Assembly: GCA_903908605.1 (NCBI GenBank)
Contig: CAIVSQ010000507.1
Coordinates: 1 to 64,000 of the forward strand
DNA: 64,000 nucleotides
Reading direction: 5' to 3'
Origin: an uncultured Anaerolineae bacterium
GTDB taxonomy: Bacteria; Chloroflexota; Anaerolineae; Anaerolineales; Villigracilaceae
The first letter of the stretch is position 1, and each line of letters starts with the position of its first letter. Under the pieces are notes generated by a model. The model ran no database searches, was not told the origin of the DNA, and saw only the letters and a list, made by a program, of their open reading frames with translations. This document shows positions 34,849 to 43,725 of this stretch, in pieces. A program made the translations under genes and the position numbers.

Positions 34849-36048
34849 TTAATACGACGATCTACCGGGCAGGTCCTTGGCAGCCTGCTTATAAGAGCCA
34901 TCATCGAGCTCGGCATCCTGACGGCGCAGTTCAAGCATAAGCATTTGCTCGAGCTGTTGTCTTTCTTGCAGGGTGACGACAGCAGTCTCATGAGCGCGAT
35001 GCAACAAGTAAGGGTAAGGATTGGAACCCATCAGGCGGCATTGGCTGAGCAATACAGCATGCAGCAAACCAAGCTTGGCCGGGTCACGGGCTACCCAGGC
35101 CGGAATTTCCACACGGACCGGCCATGGCTGCTGTTTGGTGCCAACATTCAAGTAGAAGAAATGCAGCGCCAGGCTGCCGTTGTAATATTTTTCAGAGCGG
35201 GTTTGGATGGCAAAAACAGCAGAACGTTCGCCAGGGGGAAGCAGCGATCGACCTTTCTCTCCATACAACCAGCGATCACTGACACCCAGCAGGGGATGAT
35301 ACCTGCGCAAGGCTTGCAGATCGTCGGGCCCAGCAATGGCAATTTCAAGCAGGCGTGCCACAAGATCAGAGGAGGGTTTGTCTACATAGCCTGCCGTGGT
35401 GATGCCAAGACGGCAGAGATCGCGAAGCACGTTGAGGTATTCGGCGAGTTTCTTTTCAAACTCGGCGGCGTTATCACCATCGCGCTCGCCCCAAAGCTCG
35501 AGCGGGCCGTCGGTAAAGGTGACGATTGGACCTTGACCAGGATCAACAACGCCAGCAAGGTCAAACAGGCGTTGACGTTCCTGTTTATCGCGCCGCAAGG
35601 CTACCATGCTCTCGTTTAAAGGCCTACCATCGCTAGTGAGCAGGTCGGTATCAAAGAGCAGCTCACTAAGCGTGCTGACCAGCGGAGCTTGCCCTGAGTT
35701 GTGAATGTAGACCAACGCACCGACGTTAATCAAGCCGTATTGGACCTGCATGTGACGGTCCGGGTTGATCTGCGAGCCATCGGCTGCGATCAGAACGGCA
35801 CTGACAGGTAATTCCGGCGGGGCAGCATGAAAATCAAGCGGTTCATCAACGGGAAGCGCGCAGCGGAGGTTGGGATCAGCTTCCAGGGCCCGACCCACTT
35901 TGTAGCGCAGCCCATCCAGGTCGGTGGCATAATCACCCAGTAGCTTGCGCGCCAGGACCTGGCGCAGCTGAATATCACGCTGGCGTTCCTTGACCATCGA
36001 GCCAATTTCTTTAATTTTCTGGTAAACCTGTTGAAAATCAATCGCCAT
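34849..36048 (-). CDS. nurA: NurA-domain nuclease
   Basis: NurA nucleases degrade DNA with 5'-3' exo- and single-strand endonuclease activity under control of HerA. The 399-residue protein has a helical N-terminus (about 1-60) followed by the hallmark AVLIAADGSQINPDRH (Asp90) that begins the RNase H-like NurA core. VTFTDGPLELWG with a second acidic residue and a C-terminal GSNPYPYLLHRAHETAVV follow, as expected for the distal catalytic and substrate-binding region. It is the first gene of the minus-strand run; no Shine-Dalgarno is evident before its ATG. In bacteria NurA/HerA pairs are also found in phage-defence loci, but no further defence gene is seen here. Confidence 0.87.
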   Translation of the reverse strand: MAIDFQQVYQKIKEIGSMVKERQRDIQLRQVLARKLLGDYATDLDGLRYKVGRALEADPNLRCALPVDEPLDFHAAPPELPVSAVLIAADGSQINPDRHMQVQYGLINVGALVYIHNSGQAPLVSTLSELLFDTDLLTSDGRPLNESMVALRRDKQERQRLFDLAGVVDPGQGPIVTFTDGPLELWGERDGDNAAEFEKKLAEYLNVLRDLCRLGITTAGYVDKPSSDLVARLLEIAIAGPDDLQALRRYHPLLGVSDRWLYGEKGRSLLPPGERSAVFAIQTRSEKYYNGSLALHFFYLNVGTKQQPWPVRVEIPAWVARDPAKLGLLHAVLLSQCRLMGSNPYPYLLHRAHETAVVTLQERQQLEQMLMLELRRQDAELDDGSYKQAAKDLPGRSSY

Positions 36049-36451
36049 GTGTATGTATCCAACCCGGCTTTGCGAGCAGAGGGTGACCGAAAAACCTGGC
36101 CAAATAGCTACTCACCACAGCCTTATAAAAGAGAATGTATATGGTTGAAACAAAAAGCCCAGAGATATGGTGGGCAGGTGGATGCCGCTTAAAGATAGAA
36201 CATTTGTTAGGATTTTACAAGACAATCAAGGAAAATACAAGCACCTGGGTATTTTGGATGCTGCTCAATTTGGCGGAAAAGGCTTCCACCAGAAAACCCG
36301 CATGCTGGGCCTTTATTTCACTCCTGGTACCCTTTCAAAAACTCAGTTTGAAGCTTGACAGTTGAATTATCCCGAAAATTGTTTACACCGGGAACTTTTG
36401 GGCAAGTCAGGCGTCTTGTATGTAATCAAACAAACTTTAGGAGCTTATAAA
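36049..36451. other. Divergent intergenic region between nurA and the SIMPL lipoprotein gene
   Basis: The 403 bases have no clear gene. A 63-codon ORF (36167-36358, plus) ends in a fairly protein-like sequence but has no ribosome site and no recognisable family, so it is not called. A perfect TTGACA occurs at 36355-36360, with no good -10 at 17 bases; TTTACA at 36382 is too far. AGGAG just upstream of ATG 36452 is the downstream ribosome site. Confidence 0.45.
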
Positions 36452-37180
36452 ATGAAAACAAAAATTTCGATAGTTACCCTGTTTCTTCTTCTCGCGGTGC
36501 TGATGAGCGCTTGCAGCCCGGCTGTAGCGCCCACTGCCGTGGCCAATCAACGTTCCCTGATGGTGAGCGGCACCGGCAAAGTTAGCCTGCAACCCGATAT
36601 CGCTTATATTTATGTTGGAGTGCATACCGAGAAACCCACCGCAGCCGAATCGGTATCGGAAAATAATAGTAAGACCCAGAAGTTGATCGATTCGCTGAAA
36701 TCGACTGGTGTGGACGCGAAAGATATCCAGACCATGAACTTCAGCATCTGGCAGAACACCCAGTACGGCACAGATGGAAAATCAACCGGCTCCAACTACG
36801 CCGTGGATAACACTGTATACCTGACCGTGCGTAACCTGGAAAACCTGGGCGCGCTGTTGGATGCTGCAGTGAGCGCTGGCGCTAACAATATCAACAGCAT
36901 CCAATTCGATGTGGCCGACAAGAGCAAGGCAATGAGTGAAGCACGAGCCGAGGCAGTCAAGACCGCCAAGACCCAGGCTGCCGAACTGGCCGCCGCCGCA
37001 GGTGTCAGCCTGGGCGAAATCCAGAGCATCTCTTACTCAGATGCCGGTTACTCACCGATCTTGCTGGGCAAGGGCATGGGTGGCGGTGGTGACGCAATGG
37101 TACCGAACGCTTCCGTGCCGATTAGCACAGGCCAGATGGAAATCACTGTCAGCGTCACGGTTGGGTTTGAAATCAAATAA
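36452..37180 (+). CDS. SIMPL (DUF541) domain lipoprotein
   Basis: The protein of about 242 residues begins with a lipoprotein signal (KTKISIVTLFLLLAVLMSAC, lipobox MSAC) and continues as a SIMPL domain: SLMVSGTGKVSLQPDIAYIYVGV, EKPTAAESVSENN, ALLDAAVSAGANNINSIQFDVAD and a C-terminal VSVTVGFEIK strand. SIMPL domains are widespread outer-surface or periplasmic folds of unclear function. ATG 36452 with AGGAG upstream is chosen over the longer ORF-track start. A terminator follows, so it is probably monocistronic. Confidence 0.9.
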   Translation: MKTKISIVTLFLLLAVLMSACSPAVAPTAVANQRSLMVSGTGKVSLQPDIAYIYVGVHTEKPTAAESVSENNSKTQKLIDSLKSTGVDAKDIQTMNFSIWQNTQYGTDGKSTGSNYAVDNTVYLTVRNLENLGALLDAAVSAGANNINSIQFDVADKSKAMSEARAEAVKTAKTQAAELAAAAGVSLGEIQSISYSDAGYSPILLGKGMGGGGDAMVPNASVPISTGQMEITVSVTVGFEIK

Positions 37181-37191
37181 ATAAGATCGTC

Positions 37192-37227
37192 AGCACCGGG
37201 CAGCATAAACGCTCCCGGTGCTTTTTT
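37192..37227 (+). terminator. Intrinsic terminator after the SIMPL gene
   Basis: AGCACCGGG pairs perfectly with CCCGGTGCT across a 13-nt loop and is followed by a run of six T residues. It begins 12 bases after the stop codon. Confidence 0.85.
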
Positions 37228-37270
37228 ATTTCCGCATGGCGAGGACAAGTTTTTCAAAACAGCAAGCGGG

Positions 37271-37276
37271 TATAAT
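37271..37276 (+). promoter_or_regulatory. TATAAT -10 box upstream of the beta-hydroxyacid dehydrogenase gene
   Basis: TATAAT sits 40 bases before ATG 37317, downstream of the SIMPL terminator. A TTTTCA 14 bases upstream is a weak -35 candidate. GGAGGAG provides the ribosome site. Confidence 0.4.
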
Positions 37277-37316
37277 CACTTGAATCTACGTCAATTTAAA
37301 AATGGAGGAGCAAAAA

Positions 37317-38210
37317 ATGCTCAAAGTCGGTTATATCGGTCTCGGGTTGATGGGGAAATCCATTGCCCGTAATATACTTAAAGCCGGGTTCCCGGTGGTC
37401 GTACACAACCGCAGCCGGGCAGCGGTCAATGAACTGGTGGCGGAAGGTGCCCAGGAAGCGCACTCACCGGCTGAAGTGGCCGGGCAGGTGGATGTCGTTT
37501 TCACCAACCTGCCTGATTCTCCAGATGTGGAAAAGGTGGCGATTGGCCCGGACGGTATCATTGAGAACGCAAGGCCCGGGCTGGTGTTCGTGGACAACTC
37601 CACCATCAAGCCCGCTACCGCACGCATGCTTGCGGCTCGAATGGCGGAAAAGGGCGTATTTGCCCTGGATGCCCCGGTAAGCGGTGGTGACATTGGCGCG
37701 CGTAATGGAACCCTGACCATCATGGTCGGCGGGGATGCAGGCGCGCTGGAAAAGGTCTTGCCGGTCTTCCAGGCTATGGGCAAGACAGTCACGCACGTAG
37801 GTGAAGCCGGTGCTGGACAGGTGGCCAAGGCCGCCAACCAGATCATGGTAGCGGCTCAGATGGTTGCCTTGGCAGAATTATTGGTTTTCTCGCAAAAAGC
37901 GGGGGTGGATCCACAGAAGGTGGTGGATGCGATCAAGGGTGGTGCGGCGCAGTGTTGGACGTTGGACGTGAAGCCCCCGCGCCTGTTCGTGGGTAACCGC
38001 GCACCAGGCTTCAAAGCCTATATGCAAGCCAAAGACCTGAATATCGTGCTTGAAACTGCACGTGAATACGGCGTACCGCTACCCGGCACGGCCGAAAACG
38101 CGCAGTTGTTTAACGCCATGCTGCAAATGGGCATGAGCGAGTTGGATAACTCGGCAGTGGTGGGCGTGATTGAAGCGCTGGCGGGGATCAAATTACAGGA
38201 AAAACAATGA
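37317..38210 (+). CDS. NAD(P)-dependent beta-hydroxyacid dehydrogenase
   Basis: The 297-residue enzyme is in the 3-hydroxyisobutyrate dehydrogenase / tartronate semialdehyde reductase family, which reversibly oxidises beta-hydroxyacids with NAD(P). The Rossmann start KVGYIGLGLMGKSIARNI, the substrate loop DAPVSGGDIGARNGTLTIMVGG and the catalytic lysine region GAGQVAKAANQIMVAA are intact. Length is normal. The exact substrate (3-hydroxyisobutyrate, glycerate or succinic-type semialdehyde) is not resolved. ATG 37317 has GGAGGAG six bases upstream. Its stop overlaps the ATG of the YitT gene (ATGA), so the two are translationally coupled. Confidence 0.9.
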   Translation: MLKVGYIGLGLMGKSIARNILKAGFPVVVHNRSRAAVNELVAEGAQEAHSPAEVAGQVDVVFTNLPDSPDVEKVAIGPDGIIENARPGLVFVDNSTIKPATARMLAARMAEKGVFALDAPVSGGDIGARNGTLTIMVGGDAGALEKVLPVFQAMGKTVTHVGEAGAGQVAKAANQIMVAAQMVALAELLVFSQKAGVDPQKVVDAIKGGAAQCWTLDVKPPRLFVGNRAPGFKAYMQAKDLNIVLETAREYGVPLPGTAENAQLFNAMLQMGMSELDNSAVVGVIEALAGIKLQEKQ

Positions 38211-39082
38211 CCGTCCTGAAACGCGCCTGGCCAACCATCTACGATTACATACTGGTGATCCTGGGGACTGTGATCCAGGCGGTGGCCCTCCGTATTTTCT
38301 TTGTTCCAGCCAACCTGGCCTCGGGTGGGGTAAGTGGTATCGCACAGTTGATCAACCATTACACCCACTGGCCAATCGGTATGATGGTGTTTTTTGGCAA
38401 CCTGCCGCTCTTCTTGCTGGGTTGGCGTTACCTGGGTGGGCGCCGCTTCGCACTGCGCACTGCCACGGCCATCCTGACGCTTTCGTTCATGACCGACGCA
38501 CTGCTCTGGTTGCCCTTTTTCCCACGGAATGGGCTGACAAACGACCTGGTGCTAAACTCGCTCTACGGGGCGGTGATTTCAGGTGTTGGCTACGGGTTGG
38601 TCTACCGTGGCCAGGGAACCAGTGGCGGCAGTGATATCCTGGCGCGAATTTTGAATCATTACCGCGGGATCCCAATCACGCAAAGCTACCTGATGACAGA
38701 TGCCCTGGTGATACTGGGTGCAGGTTTTATCTTTGGCTGGGATAAAGCCCTGTACGCAATCATCACGCTGTATGTCAGCGGGCTAGTGGTGGATACAACC
38801 ATGGAAGGCTCTGGAACAGTGCGCACAGCACTGATCATCACCTCTCAGCCAACCCAGGTCGCCGAAAACATCCTGAATGAGATGGAACGCGGGGTAACTG
38901 TGCTTTCAGGGACAGGAGCATACACAGGCAAGGACCGACCGGTCTTATACACGGTAGTGACGCGCTCCGAGTTGCAAGTGCTAAAATCGATCGTTCATCA
39001 GGCCGACCCGGCCGCTTTCATGGTGATCGGTGCAGCGCATGAAGCATTAGGCGAAGGCTTCCAACCATTCAAAAAACAGTAG
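38207..39082 (+). CDS. YitT family membrane protein
   Basis: The 291-residue protein has five to six membrane helices in the first 200 residues (DYILVILGTVIQAVALRIFFVP; GLVYRGQGTSGGSDILARIL) and a soluble C-terminal DUF2179 domain with GVTVLSGTGAYTGKDRPVLYTVVTRSEL. That order is typical of YitT proteins, proposed transporters of unknown substrate. The ATG overlaps the preceding stop codon by four bases. A hairpin terminator follows. Confidence 0.92.
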   Translation: MTVLKRAWPTIYDYILVILGTVIQAVALRIFFVPANLASGGVSGIAQLINHYTHWPIGMMVFFGNLPLFLLGWRYLGGRRFALRTATAILTLSFMTDALLWLPFFPRNGLTNDLVLNSLYGAVISGVGYGLVYRGQGTSGGSDILARILNHYRGIPITQSYLMTDALVILGAGFIFGWDKALYAIITLYVSGLVVDTTMEGSGTVRTALIITSQPTQVAENILNEMERGVTVLSGTGAYTGKDRPVLYTVVTRSELQVLKSIVHQADPAAFMVIGAAHEALGEGFQPFKKQ

Positions 39083-39091
39083 TTAACAGCA

Positions 39092-39117
39092 AAACAGGCG
39101 GGCTGACCCGCCTGTTT
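39092..39117. terminator. Bidirectional hairpin between YitT and YhhN genes
   Basis: AAACAGGCGGG pairs perfectly with CCCGCCTGTTT across a CTGA loop, with T-runs on both strands (TTTTTATTATT on plus). It sits between convergent genes. Confidence 0.85.
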
Positions 39118-39148
39118 TTATTATTGCATCCTCCACAAGTCACCCTGC

Positions 39149-39835
39149 TCATTGGCCATATTGACCAATGACCCCTGCAACCAGGGCAAGTTGACCGATG
39201 TGATAGGTAATCATCAGCAGCAGCCGGCCACGGCGCACAGGTCTAACAAACTTGTTCCAGGCCAGCAGCAGGTCGGATGTGACAAATGAAACTGCGCCAA
39301 AGCTGACCAAGTAGGCAGGGTTGGAGAGCCAGTCAGTACGAAAGAGAGTCAGCAGGGCGGAAAACAACATGAGCGAAATGACGACGGCATATAAGCGCAC
39401 GGGTTCCACCAGGGGTTTAAGACCTTTGCGACGTATGGCAAGCAAGATCCGACGCGCAGGTGGCATGGCAATAAATAGGACCATAACCGCCACACCAAAG
39501 GTCATGGAACTGAAAGCAGGTGTCGGCGAATTAAAGCCAAGGATATAAGCGCAGTGCGCCAGTAAAAAAGCCCCCAACCCAAGGATAAAGCCACGGCGCT
39601 GGTTGGATAATAGCAGCAAGACATCACCAGCCAACGAAAGCAAGATGCCCAACCCAAACCAGGGCAGGGGCGACCGTATACCACCACGCACAAGCAACAA
39701 GGCAAACAGGAAAACCATCACACCTGGCTTGGCAAAATATTCAAGCTTGCGCCAGCCCTTGTATATGGCAAGCCATTCCAACAAGGCTGACAGACAAGCG
39801 AGAACAATAAGAACCGTGGGCAGGGTCAATTGCAC
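39149..39835 (-). CDS. YhhN family protein (lysoplasmalogenase-like)
   Basis: The 228-residue integral membrane protein has about eight hydrophobic helices. It carries the YhhN signatures KPGVMVFLFALLL near the start and LAGDVLLLL in the middle. AVSFVTSDLLLAWNKF and MITYHIGQLAL follow near the end. Characterised eukaryotic relatives (TMEM86) hydrolyse lysoplasmalogen; the bacterial role is less certain. The best start is a GTG at 39835. It lies ten bases after the era stop on the same strand and is probably its downstream partner in an operon. Confidence 0.87.
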   Translation of the reverse strand: MQLTLPTVLIVLACLSALLEWLAIYKGWRKLEYFAKPGVMVFLFALLLVRGGIRSPLPWFGLGILLSLAGDVLLLLSNQRRGFILGLGAFLLAHCAYILGFNSPTPAFSSMTFGVAVMVLFIAMPPARRILLAIRRKGLKPLVEPVRLYAVVISLMLFSALLTLFRTDWLSNPAYLVSFGAVSFVTSDLLLAWNKFVRPVRRGRLLLMITYHIGQLALVAGVIGQYGQ

Positions 39836-39844
39836 AATGCGGGC

Positions 39845-40759
39845 TTACTTTTTCTTTTTAGGTTCGATTTTATAACCAAAACGGCGTAGGGCGGAGTCGT
39901 CATCGCGCCAGTCTTTCTCAACCTTGACACGCAGTTCCAGGAAGACCTTGCGACCGCTCATCGATTCAATCTCCTGGCGGGCAGTGATACCAATTTTCTT
40001 TAGCATGCTGCCGCCTTCGCCAATCATGATACCTTTTTGCGAATCACGTTCCACGAAAACGGTGGCGGAAATGTGAGCGCCCTTATCTCCACGTTCAACA
40101 AACTCATCGATGCGGACATTGACCCCATGCGGAACTTCATTGCGCAGATGGATCAGGCAGGCTTCTCGCACCAATTCGGCGGCGATTTCGCGTTCGTAAA
40201 AATCGGTGATCTGGCCTTCATCAAATTCAGGTTCGCGCATGGGCATTTTAGCAACCAGCGCTTCGAGCAGTTCATTGCGGCCTTCGCCACGCGTGGCACT
40301 GAGTGCATAGACCTCGGCGTTTGTGACCATGTCAGTGTATTCTGCAGTTTTTAACACCAACCGGTCGGCTGGCAGCATGTCGATCTTATTGATGGCAAGC
40401 ACAAGGGGAGCGCGCTTTTTCATCTGCGCCAGAGTGGCAGCAATGCGCTGATCCTCCTCAGTAGGGCCATCACTGGCATCCACCAGCCAGAGGATGACAT
40501 CCACCTGGTTCATAGCCTCGAGAGCTTCCTGGTTCAAAAAATCGCCCAGGCGATGGTGCGAAATATGAATGCCGGGTGTATCGAGAAACACCAATTGGTA
40601 TTCATCGTTGGTGAGAATGCCCATCTGGCGACGCCGGGTGGTTTGAGCCTTTGGTGTAACAGCGGCAATTTTCTGCCCGAGAAAGGCGTTGACGAGGGTG
40701 GACTTGCCCACATTGGGGCGGCCGATAATGGAAATAAAGCCGGATTTCTTTTCAGTCAT
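39845..40759 (-). CDS. era: GTPase Era
   Basis: Era is a GTPase that binds the 3' end of 16S rRNA during small-subunit assembly. The 304-residue protein has G1 GRPNVGKS, G2 region TTRRRQMG, G3 DTPG and G4 NKID, followed by the KH domain with IGEGGSMLKKIG near the C-terminus. ATG 40759 is chosen because it overlaps the TGA of the upstream DMT gene (ATGA) and follows GGAAG. The ORF-track start lies 12 bases earlier. Confidence 0.95.
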   Translation of the reverse strand: MTEKKSGFISIIGRPNVGKSTLVNAFLGQKIAAVTPKAQTTRRRQMGILTNDEYQLVFLDTPGIHISHHRLGDFLNQEALEAMNQVDVILWLVDASDGPTEEDQRIAATLAQMKKRAPLVLAINKIDMLPADRLVLKTAEYTDMVTNAEVYALSATRGEGRNELLEALVAKMPMREPEFDEGQITDFYEREIAAELVREACLIHLRNEVPHGVNVRIDEFVERGDKGAHISATVFVERDSQKGIMIGEGGSMLKKIGITARQEIESMSGRKVFLELRVKVEKDWRDDDSALRRFGYKIEPKKKK

Positions 40760-41628
40760 TTTTTCTTCCAATTAACAACAGCTATAGATGAGATGATCAG
40801 GACGGCGCCCGTGGCAAGCTGCCAGGAAAGCTCTTCGCGTAAAAAGATGACGCCAAGCAGCACGCCGCCAAGTGGAAAGATATAGGTCACCAGGGTTGCC
40901 CGGGTAGGGCCGATCTCGTGAACCAGGTAATACTGCATAATCATGGCCAGGCCGGTGCCCAGCACGCCCAACCATAACAGGGCCAACCAGGTGATGGGCA
41001 TTTGCGGAATGGCGAAAGGCGCTTCAGCCACTGGAGCCGCCACCAACATGACAGCACTGGCGCTGAAAAGCGGCAACATGCCGCGAACCTGCCCAGGAAC
41101 ATCAGCGGTATGCTGGCGGGCAAAAATATAGCTACCAGCATAGGAAAGCGAGGCAAGGATGACAGCCCCCTGGCCAATGACCGAGTTATGGACGTTGGAG
41201 TTGAGGTCCTTGCTAAGCAGCAAAACGACACCGCCGAAGCCAATCAATAACCCTGTGATCCTGGGCAAGGTAATTTTGTCATCATTCAGAAAAAAATGAG
41301 CCAGGATGATGGTGAAGAGCGGTACTGTGGCATTCAGGATGGAGGCCACGGCAGATTCGATGCTCAGCTCGCCCCAGGTAATCAGGAAAAAGGGCACCGC
41401 CACATTGAAAATACCGAGCACAATAAAAATGCGCCAGGTTTTCCAATCACGCGGCAGACGAATGCGCAGGATGATGGCTACTGCCAACCCCGTCAACAAA
41501 CCAAACACGACCCGATAGGTCACCAGGGTTAATGGACCGATTTCGGCGAGGGCGATTTTGATCCACAAAAAAGAGGCGCTCCAAATGGCGCCCAATAAGA
41601 TAAAAACTGTCCAGTGTTTGGTTTGCAA
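40756..41628 (-). CDS. EamA/DMT-superfamily transporter
   Basis: The 290-residue protein has ten predicted helices in two EamA repeats. The first begins VFILLGAIWSASFLWIKIALAEI and the second SVIGQGAVILASLSYAGSYIFARQ, with the terminal SWQLATGAVLIISSIAVVNWKKK. DMT proteins of this kind export metabolites or amino acids; the substrate is not predictable. It is translationally coupled to era by an ATGA overlap. Confidence 0.92.
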   Translation of the reverse strand: MQTKHWTVFILLGAIWSASFLWIKIALAEIGPLTLVTYRVVFGLLTGLAVAIILRIRLPRDWKTWRIFIVLGIFNVAVPFFLITWGELSIESAVASILNATVPLFTIILAHFFLNDDKITLPRITGLLIGFGGVVLLLSKDLNSNVHNSVIGQGAVILASLSYAGSYIFARQHTADVPGQVRGMLPLFSASAVMLVAAPVAEAPFAIPQMPITWLALLWLGVLGTGLAMIMQYYLVHEIGPTRATLVTYIFPLGGVLLGVIFLREELSWQLATGAVLIISSIAVVNWKKK

Positions 41629-41659
41629 AGAAAACTCCTTCTTTTCAGTTTATCACAAT

Positions 41660-42229
41660 CTACCGGGCATCATGATACCCCTGGCCTGGGGTGTTATCGC
41701 TAAGGAATGGGGCAGCATAACCCGGCACGCCTTCAAGATTCAACAACCAGGTTTTGGTGGATAAGCCCTGCCCGGCACCATAACCATGCAGTTTGCCATC
41801 AGCTCCAACCACACGATGGCATGGAATGACCAGCGGCATGGGGTTGGTGGCTTCAGCGCGCCCAACCGCCCGGGCCGCACGCGGACTACCAACCTGGATG
41901 GCGACCTGTTGGTAGGTGCGAGTCTGCCCAAAAGGAATGGCGCAGGTAGCTTGCAGCGCAGAACGTTGAAAATCCCCCATGGCGGACCAGTCAATGGGCA
42001 GGTTGAATTCTCGCCTCAGGCCTGAGGCGTATTCCTCCAACTGTATGATGACCTGTGTTGTGCAGGATGGGTCGGTTTCAATACTGGCGGCATGCCGGCG
42101 GTTCAAGTTGGCGCGAAAGCTGACCTGATCAACTGGGAATTCCACAGCCACTAGGCCATTTTCAGAAACAGCGACCCAGATTTCACCGAGGGGAGTTGAA
42201 TTTGTGCTGGCAATATAAATGATTGTCAT
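41660..42229 (-). CDS. ogt: Methylated-DNA--protein-cysteine methyltransferase (Ogt type)
   Basis: This 189-residue suicide repair protein transfers alkyl groups from O6-alkylguanine to its active cysteine. The C-terminal domain is complete: ATCAIPFGQTRTYQQVAIQVGSPRAARAVGRA (helix-turn-helix and arginine finger) and VIPCHRVVGADGKLHGYG with the acceptor cysteine in PCHR. Length matches Ogt enzymes. It lies 31 bases upstream of the DMT gene on the same strand and may share its transcript. Confidence 0.93.
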   Translation of the reverse strand: MTIIYIASTNSTPLGEIWVAVSENGLVAVEFPVDQVSFRANLNRRHAASIETDPSCTTQVIIQLEEYASGLRREFNLPIDWSAMGDFQRSALQATCAIPFGQTRTYQQVAIQVGSPRAARAVGRAEATNPMPLVIPCHRVVGADGKLHGYGAGQGLSTKTWLLNLEGVPGYAAPFLSDNTPGQGYHDAR

Positions 42230-42517
42230 GGGAGTCTCGCTTGTTCGAATAAATAAGGGGCAGGCTACAGGTGAGGCTTACCGGGCAGTATAGGCACTTC
42301 ATATGAACGCTGGAAATTGTTTATGTTGCCTGAAAAATAAAAAATACGGGATCAACCAACGATTAGCACTGCCAGAACAATAAACACCTGCCTTGTGAAG
42401 AGCCAGATCGATACCGGTCCCCAGCATGGCGAGCATTTTCCAGCCGGAGGGTAGATGAATTGGTGACCGCAACCAAAATGGATAACTTCGAAAATATCTT
42501 AAGCCAGTCTGTAAAAT

Positions 42518-43720
42518 TTATAACACCAATTCCAGCAGGGGGATTTCCATTTCCTGCGGAGTCAAGCCACCGTGATGGCCCAAATATCTCTGTTCGAAGC
42601 GACCCTTTTCATACCACCACACAGATTGATAACGATAGGGCAGCACGACCAGGTTGGCAACACGGGCACGAAAACGGTCTGAAACCAGCGGGCCAAAGTA
42701 GCCAAGCGAGATCAAATCTTCGGTCTTGACCACGTCAGCAACACCGGCCAAGCCAGCGCTCAACAAGTGATGCACTTCCTCAAGACGATCGTCCTTGATG
42801 TACAGGAACATGTCCCGGCTGGATCCGGCGGGCACAAGCGGATCACCCTTACGATTGGTCTTGAACATTTTTCCAATGCCCGGAAACGCCTTGTTTAAAT
42901 AGACAGTTGTAGCGGGATTCACCTCAACCTGGCCGTGATCGGCGCTAAGCAGTACCAGGGTTTTGCCTTTGGTGTAAATTTTCTCCAGGAAATGCCTGGT
43001 CATCACATGCATAAACATCTCTACTTCGGCCTCCACCTGGAGCGAGTCGGGACCATATTCGTGGCTGACCGAGTCAATTCGATCGTAATAGAGGAAAAAG
43101 TAATTTTTGCCATTGGCCTGGTTAACTGCAATAGTGAGGTTCGTCAGTCCTTCGGGCAGAGATTTATAGCCACGGGTCAGTGCACCCTGAAACACCTGGT
43201 TGGAATAGGTGGATGGGGTGTATTCGCGATGTTGAAAGATGGAAGAGTGGACTCCCAGACCGGCAAGCCTTTGATAGAGAGTACCCGAAGGATAGAGGCG
43301 TTGCGGATCAGCCCCGGCCTTTTTAAGTTGGTCGCGCTCCGTGGTACCCGAATACGAGAACAGCAGCGGAGCAATGATGGCATCCAATGAAGGCTCGTAA
43401 TAAATCCATTCAAAAACACCGCTTTCGCCCACATTCAAGCTGGTATGCATGCAAGTGACATGTGCCGCTGTGGTGGAGGGAAACTGGGAAGTCAGCTTGC
43501 TGACCCGGCCATCTTGTGAAAACTGCTCCAGGAAGGCGTGCGAACCAAATTTTTCGAAGTGACGCCAGCCGAAACCATCGACAAAACAAAAAACTAGATT
43601 TTCAACATTGGGGTACTGCTGCGCCAGGCGCCCCTGGCCGGCAAAAAAGGACTCAATCGTGGATGGCAGACCGGCAAAACCACCGGCATCATACTTTGGC
43701 TGGATAAAGGATGGATGCAA
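42518..43720 (-). CDS. Alkaline-phosphatase-superfamily phosphodiesterase/phosphatase
   Basis: The protein of about 400 residues fits the type I phosphodiesterase/nucleotide pyrophosphatase family. It has NLVFCFVDGFGWRHFEKF with the metal-binding Asp. The nucleophile region KLTSQFPSTTAAHVTCMHT has the expected Thr, and KTLVLLSADHGQVEVN has the DHG metal motif. Such enzymes hydrolyse phosphodiesters or phosphoesters with two metals; the substrate is unknown. The ORF-track start overlaps the upstream gene. A TTG at 43720 lies five bases after that gene's stop with AGAGGT upstream, and is preferred. No signal peptide is visible from that start. Confidence 0.83.
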   Translation of the reverse strand: MHPSFIQPKYDAGGFAGLPSTIESFFAGQGRLAQQYPNVENLVFCFVDGFGWRHFEKFGSHAFLEQFSQDGRVSKLTSQFPSTTAAHVTCMHTSLNVGESGVFEWIYYEPSLDAIIAPLLFSYSGTTERDQLKKAGADPQRLYPSGTLYQRLAGLGVHSSIFQHREYTPSTYSNQVFQGALTRGYKSLPEGLTNLTIAVNQANGKNYFFLYYDRIDSVSHEYGPDSLQVEAEVEMFMHVMTRHFLEKIYTKGKTLVLLSADHGQVEVNPATTVYLNKAFPGIGKMFKTNRKGDPLVPAGSSRDMFLYIKDDRLEEVHHLLSAGLAGVADVVKTEDLISLGYFGPLVSDRFRARVANLVVLPYRYQSVWWYEKGRFEQRYLGHHGGLTPQEMEIPLLELVL

Positions 43721-43725
43721 ATAGA

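Noticed and set aside
34849-36048. NurA/HerA as part of a phage-defence island
   Set aside because: No other defence gene, integrase or mobile element is nearby, and the neighbours are repair or housekeeping genes.
36167-36358. 63-codon ORF in the nurA-SIMPL gap
   Set aside because: Fairly protein-like ending, but no ribosome site, promoter or recognisable family.
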